Assembly: GCA_023014485.1 (NCBI GenBank)
Contig: JAJOZX010000199.1
Location: 62,001-126,000 of the forward strand
DNA length: 64,000 bases
Direction: 5' to 3'
DNA from: Bathynomus jamesi
Taxonomy: Eukaryota > Arthropoda > Malacostraca > Isopoda > Cirolanidae
The translations under genes and the position numbers were made by a program. Of the stretch, positions 12,346-23,849 are shown in pieces (position 1 is the first letter of the stretch; every line of letters starts with the position of its first letter). The notes under the pieces are model-generated. The model searched no databases. It worked only from the letters and a program-made list of their open reading frames with translations, and had not been told where the DNA came from.

Positions 12346-12493
12346 CCCGTTCGCGAACCTCAGCAAATACAACCATCTAACTCTCGTCAGTACAGGGGTT
12401 CGAACCCACGATTAAAGGGTGTATTAGCACTGCCGGACGTCTCTCGAATCGTAGTTTATATTAAAGATCTTGTATTCTGAGAACACACACACA

Positions 12494-12540
<47 letters not shown>

Positions 12541-12543
<3 letters not shown>

Positions 12544-12937
12544 TCTCGGTGGTGTAGTAGTTAGCATCGCTGACTACGAACCCATCGGCCCCGGGTTCGA
12601 TTCCTGGTAACGGCAGGCGGCGCGCAGTTAACCCAGCTGTTCATCTTTCCACACAATAAACAAATAGATTGGTAGATAAGTGGGTATCCTGGGTAACTTA
12701 GTAGTTAAGACGCTGGGCTGCTGATCGGGAGGTCGTGAGATCGAGTCTGGGCAAGGACAAGCTTGACCTTCGTCAGAATGAATAGTTCGGGCGGAAGCAA
12801 AACAAGGTTAGCCAAGGTTTATATATAGTATATCACCACCTAGCTCTAAGCAGGTTAGCAGGATTACAATGGGCTTTGATAGGTTAGGTTAGGTTATATT
12901 TGGTTTGGTTAGATTTTGTTAGTTAGGTTAAGGCCCG

Positions 12938-12985
<48 letters not shown>

Positions 12986-13050
12986 ATATATAATATTGTA
13001 CTATTTAATGGGATTTATATCGTGCCAATAAAGCTTTCATCATTATCATT
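12541..13050 (+). mobile_element. Composite tRNA-derived SINE
   Basis: Immediately after an (AT)n tract (12499-12540) a tRNA-like head begins: GTGGTGTAGTAGTTAGC (A-box type) and GGGTTCGATTCC (B box) at 12592-12603. A second tRNA-like unit lies at about 12687-12760 (TTAGTAGTTAAGACGCTGGG, then GAGATCGAGTCT). A body follows with AGGTTAGGTTAGG and an (AT)n insertion (12943-12993). The 3' end, CAATAAAGCTTTCATCATTATCATT (split at about 13025-13050), looks like a LINE-type tail. Neither unit folds as a functional tRNA by eye. Confidence 0.65.
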
Positions 13051-13313
13051 AATGTTATCATTATGAAATGTAGCAGTTAATTAATTCCTTAACAACGAAA
13101 GTTTTTGTAGCGTTAAGTTATGAATGCCAGTGTTTAAAACATTTTACCAATTTGTTCCAGTCACACATAAAGAGTTCATTACGTTTTCGTTGATTCCGAA
13201 CAAGATTACTTTTAAACGGATAAAATTATGTTTTTCAACTTCTTCACCATATATTTCTTCGTAAAAGACTGATTGTGAAGATTTCATAAAAGATTTTCGT
13301 TCAGTGAACTTGA

Positions 13314-16146
13314 TAGTCCGGTGCACCGGGTGGGAACCCTGCATTGTTTGTTATAAAGCAAATCTTGACATATTTTGAAAGCTTATACCACCCCATTCAA
13401 GAATCCATCGGGTGTACGCCTGACCCCAGCTTGGCTTTTTCAATATGGCAGCCATTTTCCAAGATGGCCGGCGAAACTGAAAAATCTCATATCCTGGTCA
13501 ATATTTGATCGATTTTGATGATCTTGGTGTCATTTCTAGGGGTTTTTAGGATGATGAGTCGATCTGGAGGGGTTGCAGATACTTTGGGAGTCGTTTTGAC
13601 CCACATTCGTCAATACTCAAGGTCATTGGAGGTCAAACGCCCCCCGAAATAAGGAATATCCCATATCCCGGGCAGTCGTGGAGATATTTTGGTGATCTTA
13701 CTGTCGTTTTTATGGTTTTCGGCGAGACTGAGTAGTTCTATAGGGACATGATAACAGTAGGATATCATTTTGCAACTCCATGGGTCAAGTCAAGGTCATT
13801 TGAAGTTAAAGTTTGGCCTTGAAATATGATAATGCCACAATTGACATCACTGTATTTGCTTTATTTCAGTGACAATTTCTACAATCTAGCTAACTGCTGA
13901 GTACTTAACATCTTTTCTGCAGATAAAACCAGATCATAATGCTTAAATGACATAACCCACTTTGATGCAGTTATTCACATTAGGTAACCATTTATTGGGG
14001 GCAAACATCAAAAGACATGGTTATGTCAGGATCATCAGTCTGCTCTTCGTTTGCGTTTTGGGTCAATGGATTGTTGCAATCCAAGCCGCTGCCACATGCA
14101 CAGAACATTGTGCAAGGGATTCTGCGTCCCATACAGCCGCAGCGACTCCCCTTGCATGCTGATTGTGATTCACACCCACATCTGATTAGCTTCAGAACTT
14201 CATCTGGTGCTAAGCACACTCCTTCACCAACTGTTTTTGGGATGAGAACTCTTTGTTTCGTCTCTCTCTCACCCATAATTCACAGGATCAAGTGGTGGTG
14301 GGTCACACTTTAGGGCTCTGAGCACATTTTGATGGAAAGCTTCAGTTGTTGGTGGTAGAGAACATAGTTTGGGTGCAGCAGTTCCCGACTTCCCTGTCTT
14401 CTGAGCCCATACTCGGTGACGACACTCAGTAAGAGATGAGGATTTCTTATCCCCATAGCATGCAACAATGAACGCTGTTGCCTCTTTCTCGATATGGTCA
14501 AAGCATGCATCAAGGGACCCCAGCTTGTCTAGCTTCTGACCCTTCTTGGCAGTGGCTTTGCCGATGCCATGTATTGCTGCAACTATGTCACAACAACTCA
14601 AAGCATGTAGTTTGAGGATTTGTGGGATGATGTCTTTCTGCTGGGTTACAGTTGCTCGGATGTCCACTGATTTTCTGCCACGCACTGGAGACTCCATAAT
14701 CATGGGACAGCCTAGTTTCTTAAATTCATAGAAGTGAGTCAGCATGGCAAACACGTCTGTGTCATCACAAATGATGGAGATGCGGGCATTAGAATCTTTC
14801 TCAGCTTGTGCGATAGCGTGTTGTGTTATTATCACGTCAGCTTCTTCATGAGATGATAAGAGCTCCAATGCTGCTGGACTCCTGCCTCGCACAATGGAAG
14901 TCGGTATGGTCTGCCATCTTGCAAGCACTAGCTCATGGTCTTGGGTTACAGTTGCGAGATACTCACTGTCAGCAAGGATTTGCTCACAGAGCAGCCTGAT
15001 TAGTTGCTCCTTGTTCGCGGTGCACGTGAGAACAACGTCTCTTGTAGGCAATGGGGTGTTGAGGTCCAGCTTGTGAACTCTGCTGCTCTTGCTTCTCATT
15101 GCCCGAGTGCTTGATTTCGGAGAGAAATCATAGTAGCGATCAAAAGCTAGTACTACAGATGCATGAGAAAGATGTTTCGGTAGCCATACTTTGAAGGTTT
15201 GGATAAATTTAGCAACTGTGCCACTAGCAAGCCAGTCGACTGTCCACAAAACAGCTGACACATCCATGATAACAACTGTTGGTCGACCCCATGTTCCCCT
15301 CTGATGTCGCTGCTCTCTCTGATTTTCTGAATCCTCCCACAATTTGAAAGACCTTTCTGACCTCCAGGACAGCTACGCAGGAAATCCTTGAAGAAACATT
15401 CGTCTGCAGCTTTCGAGAACCTGAAAAATAAGAATTTTGTTTACCCATTCTTCAGAGTACAAATCGCATTGAAATAATTTATCCTCGGCAAATGAAAACT
15501 AAACAATGCTCACCTGGTATATTCTCCATATTCAGCAGTCAAAAAACAATTTTGGAATCAGCACAACCAAGACGTCATCAAACCACCAGGTGGGCAGCAC
15601 CATCAGCAATAATCTCAACAACCTGAAAAAAAAATAAGAGGAATAATTAGACATATTGGAATTCACCTTACCATGGGGAAAATAATCCCTGATTTCATTT
15701 TAAGCCCTATAGAACTACTCAGTCTCGCCGAAAACCATAAAAACGACAGTAAGATCACCAAAATATCTCCACGACTGCCCGGGATATGGGATATTCCTTA
15801 TTTCGGGGGGGCGTTTGACCTCCAATGACCTTGAGTATTGACGAATGTGGATCAAAACGACTCCCAAAGTATCTGCAACCCCTCCAAATCGACTCATCAT
15901 CCTAAAAAACCCTAGAAATGACACCAAGATCATCAAAATCCATCAAGTATTGACCAGGATATGGTATTTTTCAGTTTCGCCGGCCATCTTGGAAAATGGC
16001 GGCCATATTGAAAAAGCCAAGCCGGGGTCAGGTGTACACCCGATGGATTCTTGAGTGGGGTGGTATAAGCTTTCAAAATATGTAAAAATTTGCTTTATAA
16101 CAAAATGCAGGGTTCCAGTAAAATCAGGGTCTGTGCTACCGGACTA
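13314..16146 (-). mobile_element. DNA transposon with ~430-bp TIRs encoding a PIN/FEN-CXC protein (copy 1)
   Basis: Long inverted termini, TAGTCCGGT... at 13314 and ...ACCGGACTA ending at 16146, are matched over about 13314-13742 and 15716-16146. They share blocks such as AGGTCATTGGAGGTCAAACG and AAGATGGCCGGCGAAACTG. The outside bases are TGA on both sides, suggesting a 3-bp target duplication. The minus strand carries a PIN/FEN-like nuclease with a CXC motif. Long TIRs, a 3-bp duplication and a FEN/XPG-like nuclease recall the Academ superfamily (AcademX lineage), but I cannot see a separate DDE transposase. The superfamily call is inference. Confidence 0.7.
13992..15345 (-). pseudogene. PIN/FEN-like nuclease with C-terminal CXC motif (transposon-encoded)
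   Basis: The main frame 14269-15342 (357 aa) has conserved acidic and structural motifs: VVIMDVSAVLW near the start, VVLAFDRYYDF, SSHEEADVIITQ, SIICDDTDVFAML and LHALSCCDIVAAIHGIGKA. The last resembles the GCD...GxGK stretch in the TE-encoded PIN/FEN relative at 58-60 kb. After a frameshift inside GAGAGAGAGAC at about 14270, frame 13992-14276 adds an intact cysteine module (CGCESQSACKGSRCGCM, CTMFCACGSG), like the CXC domains of some transposases. A plausible splice acceptor (TTTTTCAG) lies just upstream near 15420, so the N-terminus may be in other exons. Confidence 0.7.
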
Positions 16147-17417
16147 TGAAGGCATTCTTTATTCCCGACCGACGCTCTGTTGTCATGGAAACGGAGGCAT
16201 TTTTAGGTATAGAAAATATCTTCCTTTGAATATATATATAAGCTTAAAAGAAAATATTTAAAATTCCAATTATTGATTTAAAATGAAATTTTAAATAGAA
16301 TTTCATAAAAATTTTCACATATACAGATAAGGCATTTTTCAGTGTTCACTATAAATTTCCGCCATCTATAGTTTTTATCGGGTGTTAAAAACAAGACATT
16401 TTGAAACATACTTTCTTTCGGTTAATGTTAGTGGGGGATTCTAACCCTCGAGATTAAAATTTTTGCTATATGATAGAGACTTTCCTCATCTTTAATATGG
16501 TAAATAAAAAAGCTGGTCTCCGCAGGGGAATTTTCTTCCAAATTTCTATTTATGTCTGAGAGAACGTCTAAAACATGAGGTTCATACGAACATTGTTCTT
16601 CAATTATTAATAGAACAATACATATATAAGGTATATACATGAATTTCATACCATATATAGAAGAGATGATTGCCTACAGACTGATATAACGTTCAAAGTC
16701 CCTCGTAGAGTATTCCATATTTTACAAAAATTAAGTTTCTTTACTATTAATAAGTCTTTAGAAAATATAAATTACACTTTTTAACTAATTCTGTCTTATA
16801 GTAAATTCTCATCCAATTCTGATGGTATATATATGTAAAATGTGATACTTTTAGTTAACTATCTATGAACGTTTGTCCCCTGCCAATTTTCAAAAAAATT
16901 TAACTTCAACCTGCACTGCAAAATATAACCTAAAGCGATGTTCACTACGTCCTCAAATAAAAACTATAAGAGGTATGAACTTTAAAATTTTACCATATAT
17001 GCACTTCAGCATGGTCTATACAAGAATATAAAATAAACTCCCTACGTTAAGAATTTATTATTTTATGACTATTTCCTTTTTGAAAATTGATTTTTTAATA
17101 TTTACTCCTTTTTAAAATAATAATAATAACAATAGTAATAGTAACGATAAGAAGAAGAAGAAAAACTATTCAACTGAACGATTCTAAAATTTATATAATT
17201 TTACCATTTCAACAATAAAGGTTGTAAAAAAAACTACGAATCCGTGCATTTATTCGTTATATTAATGCAAAATACTTGTATTCAAGTGATGGACTGCGAA
17301 TATTGCCGTATTGATACCGAGGCTTTCATTTAGCCCTAAGCAATAATCGAAAGAAAATACTTCATAAAATCTTTTCCTTAAGAAATGTTCTTTGAAGTAA
17401 CATCGTAAATGATTTCG
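16147..17417. other. Mostly AT-rich DNA without a recognised gene
   Basis: The only ORF with any gene-like character is the minus-strand 16428-16649 frame, listed separately. The rest is AT-rich with short (AAT)n/(AAG)n runs near 17115-17165. Confidence 0.4.
16428..16649 (-). CDS. Small ORF with signal-peptide-like start, possible first exon
   Basis: A 73-codon minus-strand ORF begins with a hydrophobic N-terminus (MKFMYIPYICIVLLIIEEQC), followed by a soluble-looking stretch with VLDVLSDINRNLEE. This has the look of a secreted or receptor-type first exon. A possible splice donor (CTCGAG followed by GTTAGA) occurs near 16445. No homologue is recognised and no downstream exon was found, so it could be chance. 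It does not overlap any transposon I can identify. Confidence 0.2.
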   Translation of the reverse strand: MKFMYIPYICIVLLIIEEQCSYEPHVLDVLSDINRNLEENSPAETSFFIYHIKDEESLYHIAKILISRVRIPH

Positions 17418-17997
17418 TAATATCCTCTTTCTAAATAAGTGTTTTATAAGTTAAGAAAAAGAAAAGAATCTAGACACAAAAGCAAACGCAATACGTACGT
17501 AAAACATACGACTTTATTAATTTTAATTAGAAAAACATGTTCAGTGTAATCGCCATTTTTTCTAATACAATATTCAACATTACACAAATGTATGACATAA
17601 TTTTTGGAAATAGCTCAGCTGGGATGTTGGTTATCTCATAGACTTTGGTCATTAGGTCTTCAAGTGTCTTAGGCTTGGTAGAACAAATCCTGTTTTTTAT
17701 GTAACCCTACATAAAACGTCAGCGGGTGTGAGTTCAGGCGAGCATGGGGGCCATTTCACTGGCCCATGAAGGAAGCTTAGTCGGCCGGAAAAATGCTTCC
17801 TCAAAAAGTTGCGAGTTTCACAGGTAGTGTGTGGAAGTGCCCAATCCTGCTGAAACCACTGTGAACCTGGGGTTCTATGGCCTTAAGCGGTATCGTTGTT
17901 TCCTAATTCCTACGAAATTAGGAAAAGTTATTGCTTTAAGTATGAAATGGTGAAAGAATGGTTTTAATATACAATATTTATTAGTTAAGTAATGAAA

Positions 17998-18057
<60 letters not shown>

Positions 18058-18208
18058 CTGCAATGACCACGCAGTATATAAATGAATAGAAACGACATAA
18101 GTATTAAGGAACGTTTCCGCACACGAGGCGGTTCGCCTCATTTTTCATTTATTCGTTATCTCTCCTCCTCGTGTGCGGAAACGTTCCTTAATACTTATGT
18201 CGTTTCTA

Positions 18209-18257
<49 letters not shown>

Positions 18258-18353
18258 AATAATAACCCCCAATTTGTTACCTTTTTGAAGAAGAAACCCC
18301 AATAATAAAATATACATCCATCATAAAATAACGACCAAATAATTTTGGGGACA
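17418..18353 (-). mobile_element. IS630/Tc-like transposon fragment, split by a palindromic SINE
   Basis: 17560-17870 is a minus-strand transposase remnant matching those at 33.2 and 57.1 kb (for example the blocks for LPFMSQ-like and QQDG... regions around 17830-17870). 17875-18000 and 18256-18353 match the outer right part of the same family, with CCCCAATAATAAAATATAC and a GGGGACA end. The middle of the transposase is deleted. The AT array and SINE palindrome (18001-18255) interrupt the terminal part. The stretch TTTTAATATACAATA at about 17966 is an unfilled version of the site occupied by a mariner at 35.1 kb. Confidence 0.65.
18055..18213. mobile_element. Palindromic SINE-related element between (AT)n tracts (copy 1)
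   Basis: The arms ATGAATAGAAACGACATAAG... and ...CTTATGTCGTTTCTATTCAT are inverted copies around a short centre near 18125-18160 (GCGGTTCGCCTCATTTTTCA). Outside lie (AT)n tracts 18001-18054 and 18214-18253. The arm sequence is the same as in the copies at 28.2 and 50.9 kb, but here the tRNA-like centre is mostly deleted. Confidence 0.75.
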
Positions 18354-18369
18354 ATATATTGTGTATATA

Positions 18370-18413
<44 letters not shown>

Positions 18414-18420
18414 TGTATAT

Positions 18421-18603
18421 ATGAAAATTATTTCACGAAAGTAACACTTGAAAAATATTTATGATGAATAAAACCACGAAGGAAAGGAAACAGAGTGGTG
18501 CTCAAGTGCTTTCGTCTAATAACATCCTCAGGAACACTGAGGATGTCATTAGACGAAGGCGCTTGTGCACCACTCTGTGTTTCCTTTCTTTCGTGGTTTT
18601 ATT

Positions 18604-18609
<6 letters not shown>
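18421..18609. repeat. Palindrome family P2, copy 1
   Basis: A ~40-bp leader (TTATTTCACGAAAGTAACAC) is followed by a near-perfect palindrome (18461-18609). Its arms run from ATGATGAATAAAACCACGAA to TTCGTGGTTTTATTCATCAT, with the centre at AGGAACACTGAGGATG. (AT)n tracts flank it (18365-18420 and 18610-18636). Other copies are at 27.93 and 42.37 kb. The ORF reading through it is only a consequence of the palindrome. The ACTGAGGATGTCATTAGACGA segment resembles Penelope-like 3' sequence, but that is tentative. Confidence 0.75.
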
Positions 18610-18639
<30 letters not shown>

Positions 18640-18940
18640 ATGTAAAGCTACTTTTATTAAAACAGTTCAACTGTCTTTATTTGTGATATGGTTTGACTCG
18701 ACCTTTGGATCTTGACTTACATGACGGATGTCACATTTAGCAGTCGGTGCATATGAGCGGTTTTAAATCTAATAATCCCAAACTGTGATGGCCTTTATGA
18801 CCATCATTTTTGCAGATGTTTCACATACCAAGAACCCCTTTCTCAGTATTTCGAATATTTAATAATGTAACTGAATATTTTAACAACATCTCGTCATTTT
18901 AGTGTTTATATTGGCACGACAAATGTAGTCATTCTATATA
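18640..18940. other. No gene seen
   Basis: Unique sequence between two repeat elements, with no ORF or motif I can support. Confidence 0.4.
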
Positions 18941-18942
18941 TA

Positions 18943-19288
18943 CAGGGTGGCGCAAAAGTAAGGAGTCAAAGAAGACAGTAAGAATGGCTCTTTTCCCTTC
19001 TATGGCCGCCACTATTTTTAATAAATATTACTCTTTCAGTTAAAAAAGTTAATTTATAATTTTTTAGTTAAAAATTTCATAATTTATACAATGATGACCC
19101 TTTGACTCCTGACTTTTGCACTAATTTGAGTGAGTGGTGCAAAAGTCAGGAGTCAAAGAGTCATCTTTGCATAAATTAAAATTTTTTTTAGCTAAAAAGT
19201 AATTTTTATTTAAAAATAGTGGCGGCCAGAGAACGGAAAAGATACATTATCTCTGGCTTCTTCGACTCCTAACTTTTGCGCCATCCTA
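18943..19288. mobile_element. Palindromic Tc1/mariner-type MITE
   Basis: The ends are CAGGGTGGCGCAAAAGTA at 18943 and ...ACTTTTGCGCCATCCTA ending at 19288, flanked by TA on each side. The element is inverted about its centre (around 19112). Each half contains a further copy of the terminal word (GCACTAATTTG between ACTTTTGC and GCAAAAGT), so it looks like two short elements joined head to head. Non-coding. Confidence 0.75.
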
Positions 19289-19292
19289 TATA

Positions 19293-19329
<37 letters not shown>

Positions 19330-19331
<2 letters not shown>

Positions 19332-20731
19332 GGGTGAGTCACGACGAAATGTCATAACTTCGGGAGCTTATAGCTGAGGTCATTCCCAGTCAAAAATTTC
19401 ATATGAACATAGGTCCGATGGTTATGGAGCTATGGATGTTTGAATTTCAAGCATGGGTATGCGTGACCTTGAACTGAATTGACAGTTACTTACCGAACCG
19501 AACTAACTACGCAGTAGAGTGTTGTGTTTCACATCGTGCAGTTGATGTTTTGTGCGTTCAGTATGCCTTTTACGTCTTCAAATGCCGAATATACCGATAT
19601 GGTGTATGTTTACGGATTTTGCGATGGAAATACTACTGCTGTTGTCGCTGAATACCAGCGACGTTTTCCAAATCGAAGAATTCCGGATTGACGAGTGTTC
19701 AGCAACGTTTTCCGAAGATTGTGAAAGAGCGCTTCATTTCCTAGCGTTACCGTTTTATCTGAGCGTCCGGTACAACAAAATGTGACTGAACAAGAAAACA
19801 TTATTCAGATGGTACAGCGGAGTCCTCATGTTAGTACGCGAAGGATTTCCACACGTCTTAGAGTTCCTCAAACGAGAGTATGTAGAACGTTACACGAAGA
19901 AGGCATGTATTCATACCACGTACAGCGCGTTCAGCACCTCCAACTTGGGGATCGTGCTGGGGATCGGTGATGAGGCTCAATTTACCAGCGACGGTGTCAA
20001 CCACATTCGCAATTCACGTGTGTGGTCAGAAATGAATCCTCACGCCATTGTGGAAAATAATTTTCAACATCGGTTCAGTGTCAATGTGTGGTCAGCTGAT
20101 TGGTCCGTTTATCTTCGAAGGTGGTCTTACAGGTGACATTTATCTACGATTTCTGCAAGACGAACTGCCGCCACTGTTAGAAGATGTACCTTTGGCAACA
20201 CAATTGTGTATGTACTTCCAACAAGACGGAGCTCCTCCCCATTTTAGCCGTGCAGTGAGAACGCATCTCGATGATCGCTTCCCTGGTCGATGGATCGGTC
20301 GTGGTGATGCACAAAATTGGCTACTCAGGTCTCCGGACCTAAACCCTCTAGATTTTTATCTGCGGGGGTGCATGAAAGAGCTGGTGTACCAAAGAAAAGT
20401 GGAAACACGAGATGCATTGCTCCATCGCATTTTGGATGCTGCAGTCATCGTAAAGGACAATCGTAATGAACTAATGCGAACTACACGCGCGATTCACAGA
20501 CGAGCCGCGATGTGTATTGAGGCCAAGGGTAGTCATTTCGAACAGTTGTTGTAAATTCATGAATAAAAACTTTAGCAGCTATTTGTTCGCTTATTCTTAT
20601 TTTTGAACATTCAAACATCCATAGCTCCATAACCGTTAAGAATCGGACCTATGTTCATATGAAGTGTTTGACTTGGAATGACCTCGGCTATAAGCTCCCA
20701 AAGTTATAACATTTCGTCGTGACTCACCCTG
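19330..20731 (+). mobile_element. IS630/Tc1-mariner element with ~110-bp TIRs
   Basis: The inverted ends CAGGGTGAGTCACGACGAAA (19330) and TTTCGTCGTGACTCACCCTG (ends 20731) are matched for about 110 bp, including the ATGAACATAGGTCCGAT block. The right flank is TA. It carries a degenerate transposase in the plus orientation. At ~1.4 kb it is essentially full length for this type. Confidence 0.9.
19563..20554 (+). pseudogene. DUF4817-type IS630/Tc1-like transposase, degenerate
   Basis: The start chosen is the ATG at 19563, giving [19 protein letters not shown], then [13 protein letters not shown], typical of the DUF4817-type N-terminus of arthropod elements. An HTH-like stretch follows (STRRISTRLRVPQTRVCRTL). 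The DDE part lies at 20048-20554, including YFQQDGAPPHFSRAVR and RSPDLNPLDFYLRG. Several stops and frameshifts (near 19690, 19970 and 20050) disable it. Confidence 0.85.
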
Positions 20732-22667
20732 TATATATACGCGTTCGAAAAAAATGTCCATTTTTTAGCCCTACAGCTTTAATGCAACTTAAGTGTAGAT
20801 CGAATGGCATGAAAAAAAGCCTTGTGGTGAAGAAGGTTTCTCACGCCAGTGCAAGACCCTTAACAGGCACACGGCGTGTCTCTTTCGTGGAAAGTCACAT
20901 CTAGTCGTCACAATTCACTATATTAGCAGAAAGCACCCTGAAGAAGGCCGCACCTATGCCAAGTTTGACCAAAGACGTCCTTGTTCGTCTTTGAGTTTTT
21001 ATCACCATCGCCACCTCTTGAGGGCTCTCCCGTGACATTAAGCAGACTTTACCCGTTCGAGACCACTAAAATTTAACGTTGGAGTTTTGAATACAGTCCA
21101 TCCTCAGGCACCATTGGAGAAACCACTACCTTAGGCTCAAGCAATCTTTACCCACTTAACTTCTGTGTATAACGTGGCAGAAATGTTTCTTATTTTTAGG
21201 CCTTACAGTTGTGCATACTTCACTCAGTGCTTGCAATTCTTTTATAGGCTTGCCTCGGCCAGCCAAATACTGTACAGTTCCGAACCTAAAGTATAATCCC
21301 CTCGCTCAACAGGCTAAATTCCCGTTAACCCATCGAAGGCCAGTGTGGGACCGCACGCATTGTGACAAGTGTCGGGTCTACATAACCCCATAATGAAAGT
21401 TACATTTGTAGATTAAATTCAACAGCTTATTATTACTAAACAATAATAAAAATTAATTGTGTAGAATAAAAAATATCATTTCGAGGAAAACAAATGTACT
21501 TTTATTTTAATAGACCACGCTGGCCTTCTCGGGTTAAGGAACTTTTCGCTCGCTTATACAGTCTTGTGTTTGTTCATCGAATTTATACTGTGTACTACGA
21601 GTATTTAACGAACTAGCAGTTGTTATTGTGTTAATGTGCCATTTGATGTAATTTAGTTTTGGTTAATGTCTTCTGATATTGAATATTAATTCATTAATTA
21701 ATTAATTCATTCATATTAAACCTTCAACATTTCAAAGCATTTTGTGCATATATCTATTTTTATCAATCACTGCATCTTTTGTTATTCACTATAACATTTC
21801 ATTTATTTTGTTAATTAAATAAAAACCACAAAGACTACTAATTAATTGTTAATTAATTGTTAATCTCTTATTGTTAATTAAGTAAAAAACCACGAAGCAC
21901 AGATGCACTCAACGTACATAAACTCACAATTTTACTTCGCATGCAAATTCCTCGTTCCTGGGCCTGAGAAAGATGAACGCCACATCTATGATATGAGATG
22001 TAAACATTAAAAGCTCCTATCAGAGAAAGCTGAATTCTACACCTGTGTTTTGAGTTGGCGAACATTAAAAGTTCTTCTCAGAAACCTTAACTTAGAGTGA
22101 ATGATTGTGGGTCATGACCCAAGATAAGTTTACTTAACTCGTGATTGGTTCACAACCCAATTCTACGAATTAGATATCTTAACTAGTATTTCTCCACCCT
22201 TGAAATTATCTGATTGGGCTTCAATAGAATTAGGCAGTGTATAACTATAAAATCCCACCTATGTTTTTTTTTCGAGAATATAAAACTGAGAACCATCTAA
22301 AAGCTCTATTTCTATGATATTTTGCTTTGAATTTGATAGACTTAATTAAGCTCCTTCTGTAAATATTGTATTGTTGAAATATGACGAATTTCTGTGATGC
22401 GGTTTTTTTTTTTTGGTTTTTAACGAAATCTAAGCTTCTATAGGTAATGATAATAATTGAAACAATGATATATATACCTTCGTTCGATTAAATTTTACTC
22501 GAAACTGGTTGCGTAATCATTACGACTGTTTTGCTGACGCTTAGCTTATTATAATTAAGGTTCTACACATTATCTTTATTTTTTAACTCCTTCATTTAAA
22601 TTTTGTGTAAAGGATTCCAAACTTTGAATTGATTCATTTGTGATTTTTTTTTCTCTGAATTGTGAAA

Positions 22668-22699
<32 letters not shown>

Positions 22700-23360
22700 T
22701 TAAAGGAGGGACTTTTTGGGGGTTATTTTTATTTTACATTTTTTATAAGAGTATAAACGAAGATTGTAAAGGTAACATACTGAACGAGTTTGAACAAATG
22801 TGAATGATAAAAAGCGGTTTAAACGGCAAAAAACCATTGCCAGACTCGTTCCGTTGCGCATCGCGGGTCTCCCACCAAAAATAGTCCCCGGGGTACCGGG
22901 TCCCCATTGGCGCGCGACATATCTATACAGTATATATTAAGAAAATGGCACTTACATTATTCACTTGTGAAATGAAGGAAATGATGCTTTCTCCGTTATG
23001 CAGGAACGGCATATTGCCTAAATCTGCAATGAATGAAAGTGCTCCCTTAATTTACATTTGCTAAGACATATATTGAATTATTGATATATGATACAATTCG
23101 TATAAATATGTTGGGTCTTTAAACTTCGGTCAAGTCCAAACTAAAGAAATAACAAAATAAATGCGTACATAATGGAATTTGCGCATTAATGTACGTAGAA
23201 GGATGGATGCACTTTTCTTTAATAAAAACATCACAAAATATTGAAAAAGTCAACTGAGAGAAAGTACCATAAGACAAATATTGGATATCAGTACTGGATA
23301 ATTGAAATGGTCTAATGAACAATTGAAGATAAATATATAAATCTGAATATTTTCAGTTAA
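20732..23360. other. No gene recognised
   Basis: A long AT-rich stretch. The ORFs at 20719-20904, 21211-21393, 21874-22065 and 23119-23322 are short and unrecognised. TTAATTAATTG repeats lie around 21690-21870. A poly(A) run at 22670-22697 could be a retroposon tail, but no element body was recognised before it. A GC-rich patch occurs at 22845-22915. Confidence 0.4.
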
Positions 23361-23374
23361 TAGGTAACGTTAGT

Positions 23375-23550
23375 AATATCTATTTCTCCACACGGACTGG
23401 GGATTGGGCGTGAACTCTGAAAGTTACATGAGCCCGAGCAATCACCAGAGTGCCGTAGGTAAGACCGATCCAAACCTAACCACGGAGGAGGTGGAAGTCG
23501 AACCCGAGCATTCGCAGTCCAATCTCCAACCAACCAAACCACGGGAGTTT
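23375..23550 (-). mobile_element. tRNA-derived SINE fragment
   Basis: On the minus strand, ACTCCCGTGGTTTGGTTGG gives an A-box-like block and CTCGGGTTCGACTTCC a B box, about 40 nt apart. A ~120-bp body follows. There is no clear tail and no cloverleaf by eye. The fragment lies between AT-rich segments. Confidence 0.45.
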
Positions 23551-23719
23551 CATTAGTTTAGTTGCAACTATTTTCAAATAAATAAAAGTAAAAATAAAAA
23601 CTTACTTGCAATTCCTTTTTCACGGATAACTCATACAAAAGAACACTTAAATAATTCGTCACAAGAAAAACGTGTGGTTGCGGATGTTTCTATCTTTATA
23701 TAGTAAGACAATTTGTGTG

Positions 23720-23721
<2 letters not shown>

Positions 23722-23783
<62 letters not shown>
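23722..23783. repeat. (AT)n microsatellite
   Basis: About 60 bp of uninterrupted TA dinucleotide, marking the left boundary of the gene a/b copy B segment. Confidence 0.95.
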
Positions 23784-23786
<3 letters not shown>

Positions 23787-23849
23787 GGAAGGAGGGGCCA
23801 AGGGCCAGCACACAAATGCCCCCCCTATATAAGAAGGAGAGAGCTTCTC

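Noticed and set aside
17875..18288. ORFs rich in IYIYIY (also 23631-24088, 28017-28493, 40740-40985, 47585-47782, 50715-51179 and 53787-54085)
   Set aside because: They are translations of (TA)n microsatellites and adjoining palindromes, with no independent support as proteins.
18455..18490. Hammerhead ribozyme core (ATGATGA...CGAA) in the P2 palindromes
   Set aside because: The required C before TGATGA is missing, no stem II can be drawn, and the GAAA is misplaced.
22670..22697. Poly(A) run as a retroposon 3' end
   Set aside because: No retroposon body or target duplication could be recognised upstream.
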